Assembly: GCA_905216175.1 (NCBI GenBank)
Contig: CAJMSV010000043.1
Coordinates: 1 to 15,599, forward strand
Direction of reading: 5' to 3'
Length of the DNA: 15,599 bases
From: an uncultured bacterium
Lineage (GTDB): Bacteria > Actinomycetota > Coriobacteriia > Coriobacteriales > Coriobacteriaceae
Shown: positions 13,206 to 15,599 of the stretch, one piece after another
How the letters are laid out: each line of letters opens with the position of its first letter
Position numbering within the stretch: the stretch's first letter is position 1
Notes under the pieces: generated by a model
What the model was told of the DNA's origin: nothing
What the model saw: the letters and a program-made list of their open reading frames with translations, nothing else
Databases searched by the model: none
Made by a program: the position numbers and the translations under genes

Positions 13206-14312
13206 ATGGCGATTACCATCGATATCGACACCGCACGCCCCTACCAGGTGCATGTTGGCACGTTTTTGCTGGAGCAGGCGGGACCGCTTGTGCGCGCCAC
13301 TGCCGGCGGCACCAAGGCCGTCATCGTGACGGACACCAACGTGGGCCCGCTCTACCAGATGCCCGTTAAGCAGAGCCTGGAGGCATCAGGCTACGAGGTG
13401 AGTATCTGCACCTTCGAGGCCGGCGAGGCCCATAAGCGCGCCGAAACCTATGTTGCCATTTTGGAGTTTGTGGCCGAGCACGAGCTTTCGCGCTCCGACG
13501 TGATCGTGGCACTCGGCGGCGGCGTCGTGGGCGACGTGGCGGGCTTTGTGGCCGCCACCTACATGCGTGGCTGCAAGTTTGTGCAGATCCCCACGAGTCT
13601 GCTCGCCATGGTGGATTCGTCGGTGGGCGGCAAGACCGCCATCGACCTGGCTGCCGGCAAGAACCTGGCCGGCGCCTTTTGGCAGCCGAATGTGGTTATC
13701 GCCGACGTGGGGTGCCTGGCCACCCTTACGCCCGAGCAGTTCGCCGACGGCTGCGGCGAGGTCGTCAAGCACGCCGTGATCGCCGACCCAGAGCTTTTCG
13801 CCGAGCTGGAGAAGACCCCGCTCACGCTGGAGCTACTCAACCGCGATGTAGCCCGCGTAGCGCTCATCATCGCCCGCAATATTGACATCAAGCGCGCCGT
13901 GGTCGTTGCCGACGAGCGCGAGACCAACCAGCGCAAGCTGCTCAACTTTGGACACAGCGCCGGACACGCCGTCGAGGCCTGCGAGCACTTTGAGCTCGGA
14001 CACGGCAACTGCGTGTCGATCGGCATGGGCATCATCACGCGCGCCGCTGCCCTGCACGGCGTTTGCGATGCTGCACTGCCCGGCCGTATTGAGGAGCTCT
14101 GCGCCCGCCACGGCCTCAAGACCCGCTGCGAGCTTTCCGCCGATGCCGTCTTTGCCGAGGCGCTCCACGACAAGAAGCGCGCGGGCGACACCATCGACCT
14201 GGTGATTCCGCACGGCATTGGCCGCTGCAGCATCGACCGCACGCCGCTTTCCACTTTCCACGAACTCATTGCCGAGGGCCTCGGCCAGAAGGGAGACGCA
14301 TCCGCATGCTAG
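13206..14312 (+). CDS. aroB: 3-dehydroquinate synthase
   Basis: This enzyme converts DAHP to 3-dehydroquinate, the second shikimate-pathway step, using NAD and a divalent metal. The 368-aa length is normal. The nucleotide-binding motif GGGVVGDVAGFVAATYMRG is at 104-122. Metal ligands correspond to E185 (GEVVKH), H250 (NFGHSAGH) and H266 (HGNCVSIGM). The DSSVGGKTAID motif (137-147) and KNLAGAFWQP (152-161) are characteristic. The ATG at 13206 has AAGGA 9 nt upstream, 36 nt after tyrA. Its end overlaps aroA by 7 nt. Confidence 0.97.
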   Translation: MAITIDIDTARPYQVHVGTFLLEQAGPLVRATAGGTKAVIVTDTNVGPLYQMPVKQSLEASGYEVSICTFEAGEAHKRAETYVAILEFVAEHELSRSDVIVALGGGVVGDVAGFVAATYMRGCKFVQIPTSLLAMVDSSVGGKTAIDLAAGKNLAGAFWQPNVVIADVGCLATLTPEQFADGCGEVVKHAVIADPELFAELEKTPLTLELLNRDVARVALIIARNIDIKRAVVVADERETNQRKLLNFGHSAGHAVEACEHFELGHGNCVSIGMGIITRAAALHGVCDAALPGRIEELCARHGLKTRCELSADAVFAEALHDKKRAGDTIDLVIPHGIGRCSIDRTPLSTFHELIAEGLGQKGDASAC

Positions 14313-15599
14313 CCCGCATCACCCCGTCCCCACTCAAGGGCACCGTTCCCGCTATCGCGTCCAAGTCGATGGCACATCGCCTGATCATCTGCGCTGCGCT
14401 TGCCAACGGCGAGACACACGTCACCTGCAACACCACCTGCGCCGACATCGAGGCCACGGTGCGTTGCCTTACGGCACTCGGCGCCCGCATCGAGACCGTC
14501 GAGGACGGCTTCCAGGTCCACCCTACCATGAAGAGTGTTGAGTTTGGCCTGCTCAAGGCCCTTGCCGGCGGCACGCTTGACTGCGGCGAAAGCGGCTCCA
14601 CGCTGCGCTTTATGCTGCCCGTCGCCTGCGCGCTGGGTGCGGATGCCACCTTCGTGGGCCAGGGCCGCCTGGGCGCCCGCCCGCTCTCGCCGCTCTCGGA
14701 CGAGATCATCGCCGCCGGCTGCGACCTACAGGGTCTGGGCGGTTTTCCGCTCAAGACGAGCGGACGCATGCGCCCGGGCACCTTTGTGCTGCCGGGCAAC
14801 GTAAGCTCGCAGTATATCTCCGGCCTGCTGCTGGCAGCCCCGTTGCTCGCTCAGCCCTCCTGCGTGCAGGTAACGGGCCTCATCGAGAGCCGCCCCTACA
14901 TCAACCTGACGATCCAGGCCATGAAGGCCTTTGGCGTCGAGGTCAACGTCGAACGTATTCCGTCCAAAGACGGCCAGCCCGAGGTCACGAACTTCCGCGT
15001 AAGCAGCGGCTCGTACCGCACGCCCGGTAACGTGGCCGTCGAGGGTGACTGGTCCAACGCTGCCTTTTGGCTGTGCGCCGGCGCCATCGGCTCCGACCCC
15101 ATCACCGTCGAGGGTGTGTCCCTGAGCTCGGCCCAGGGCGACCGCAACGTGCTTGCCGCGCTTTCGCGCGTTGGCGCCCGCATCGTGCGCTCCACCAACG
15201 CCGCCACCGTGCAGTCCGACAAGCTCGCCGGCTTTGAGATGAGTGCCCACGACATCCCCGACCTGGTGCCCGTTATCTCGGCCGTGGCATCGCTGGCGCA
15301 AGGCCGCACGTTCATCCGCGATTGCGCCCGCCTGCGCATCAAGGAATCCGACCGTCTGGCTACTACCACCCGCGAGCTCACCGCACTGGGCGCACAGGTA
15401 CGCATTGCCGGTGACGACCTCATCATCAAGGGTGTCGACGCCTTTACTGGCGGCGAGGTCGACTCACACAACGATCACCGCATCGCCATGATGGCTGCCA
15501 TCGCTGCGAGCCGCGCCGCTGGAGAGGTCGTGATTCACGGCGCCGAGGCCGTCAACAAGACCTATCCCGATTTCTTCGACCACTACCGCCTGCAGGGCG
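14306..15599 (+). CDS. aroA: EPSP synthase (3-phosphoshikimate 1-carboxyvinyltransferase), 3' end missing
   Basis: This enzyme transfers the enolpyruvyl group from phosphoenolpyruvate to shikimate-3-phosphate. The frame is open to the window edge (431 codons), so only the last few residues should be missing. Active-site positions line up with the Escherichia coli enzyme: K20/S21/R25 (SKSMAHR), ESGSTLR (95-101), S167-S168-Q169, D319 (IPDL), E347 and R350 (KESDR), D390-H391-R392 and K418 (VNKTYPDFF). The segment ESGSTLR differs from the NAGTAMR form of the classical glyphosate-sensitive E. coli enzyme. The ATG at 14306 overlaps the aroB stop (ATGCTAG), with GGGAG 10 nt upstream, a typical coupled arrangement. 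Confidence 0.96.
   Translation, partial: MLARITPSPLKGTVPAIASKSMAHRLIICAALANGETHVTCNTTCADIEATVRCLTALGARIETVEDGFQVHPTMKSVEFGLLKALAGGTLDCGESGSTLRFMLPVACALGADATFVGQGRLGARPLSPLSDEIIAAGCDLQGLGGFPLKTSGRMRPGTFVLPGNVSSQYISGLLLAAPLLAQPSCVQVTGLIESRPYINLTIQAMKAFGVEVNVERIPSKDGQPEVTNFRVSSGSYRTPGNVAVEGDWSNAAFWLCAGAIGSDPITVEGVSLSSAQGDRNVLAALSRVGARIVRSTNAATVQSDKLAGFEMSAHDIPDLVPVISAVASLAQGRTFIRDCARLRIKESDRLATTTRELTALGAQVRIAGDDLIIKGVDAFTGGEVDSHNDHRIAMMAAIAASRAAGEVVIHGAEAVNKTYPDFFDHYRLQG

Noticed and set aside
11241..13253. A 670-codon open frame on the minus strand across aroF and tyrA
   Set aside because: It is antisense to two well-recognised enzymes with conserved motifs. Its composition (Gly, Ala, Val, His and Arg rich) is what high-GC codon bias produces on the opposite strand.
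1..15599. Mobile elements, CRISPR arrays, toxin-antitoxin or defence genes
   Set aside because: I looked for transposase or integrase motifs, regularly spaced repeats and terminal inverted repeats and found none. Gene content is core cell-wall, transport and aromatic biosynthesis.

Overview
The window looks like a chromosomal segment of a high-GC Gram-positive bacterium. Gene content and order (mreB-mreC-mreD-PBP2, an uncharacterised TPR/cyclophilin/zinc-ribbon block, and an aroF-tyrA-aroB-aroA operon), strong AGGAGG-type ribosome binding sites and frequent TTG starts suggest a Coriobacteriia member, perhaps Collinsella-like. That placement is inference from gene content and was not tested by a database search. 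The region reads as ordinary core chromosome: I see no insertion sequence, phage gene, CRISPR array or transposon end.

Minus strand, right to left. A tRNA-Arg(CCG) with its own strong promoter and terminator (10901-11065) is followed by a P-type cation ATPase (8148-10871) and a double zinc-ribbon single-pass membrane protein (6902-8044). A promoter at about 6834-6863 then drives a cytoplasmic cyclophilin-type prolyl isomerase (6252-6794), tightly coupled to a TPR membrane protein (4936-6240). A 14-bp hairpin (4881-4913) separates these from the cell-elongation operon: mreB (3777-4820), mreC (2757-3755), mreD (2179-2745), PBP2/mrdA (96-2165), and the first 28 codons of a gene that by position is probably rodA (1-86). 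These proteins would form the elongasome: MreB filaments, the MreC/MreD membrane scaffold, and the PBP2/RodA peptidoglycan synthase pair.

Plus strand, left to right from 11142. A promoter leads straight into a 20-codon ORF that begins at or very near the predicted transcription start. An intrinsic terminator lies inside this ORF, and its stop codon lies in the ribosome binding region of aroF. The operon continues aroF (DAHP synthase), tyrA (prephenate dehydrogenase), aroB (3-dehydroquinate synthase) and aroA (EPSP synthase, cut by the window end). These provide the first, second and sixth steps of the shikimate pathway plus the tyrosine branch. The leader looks like a transcription attenuator for aromatic amino-acid synthesis and is the most interesting feature here.

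Other points worth a second look are the Glu-to-Gln change in the PEGL ion-binding motif of the ATPase, its highly basic C-terminal tail, a second N-terminal membrane segment in PBP2, inverted repeats within two promoters, and three consecutively placed genes with TTG starts supported by well-spaced Shine-Dalgarno sequences.
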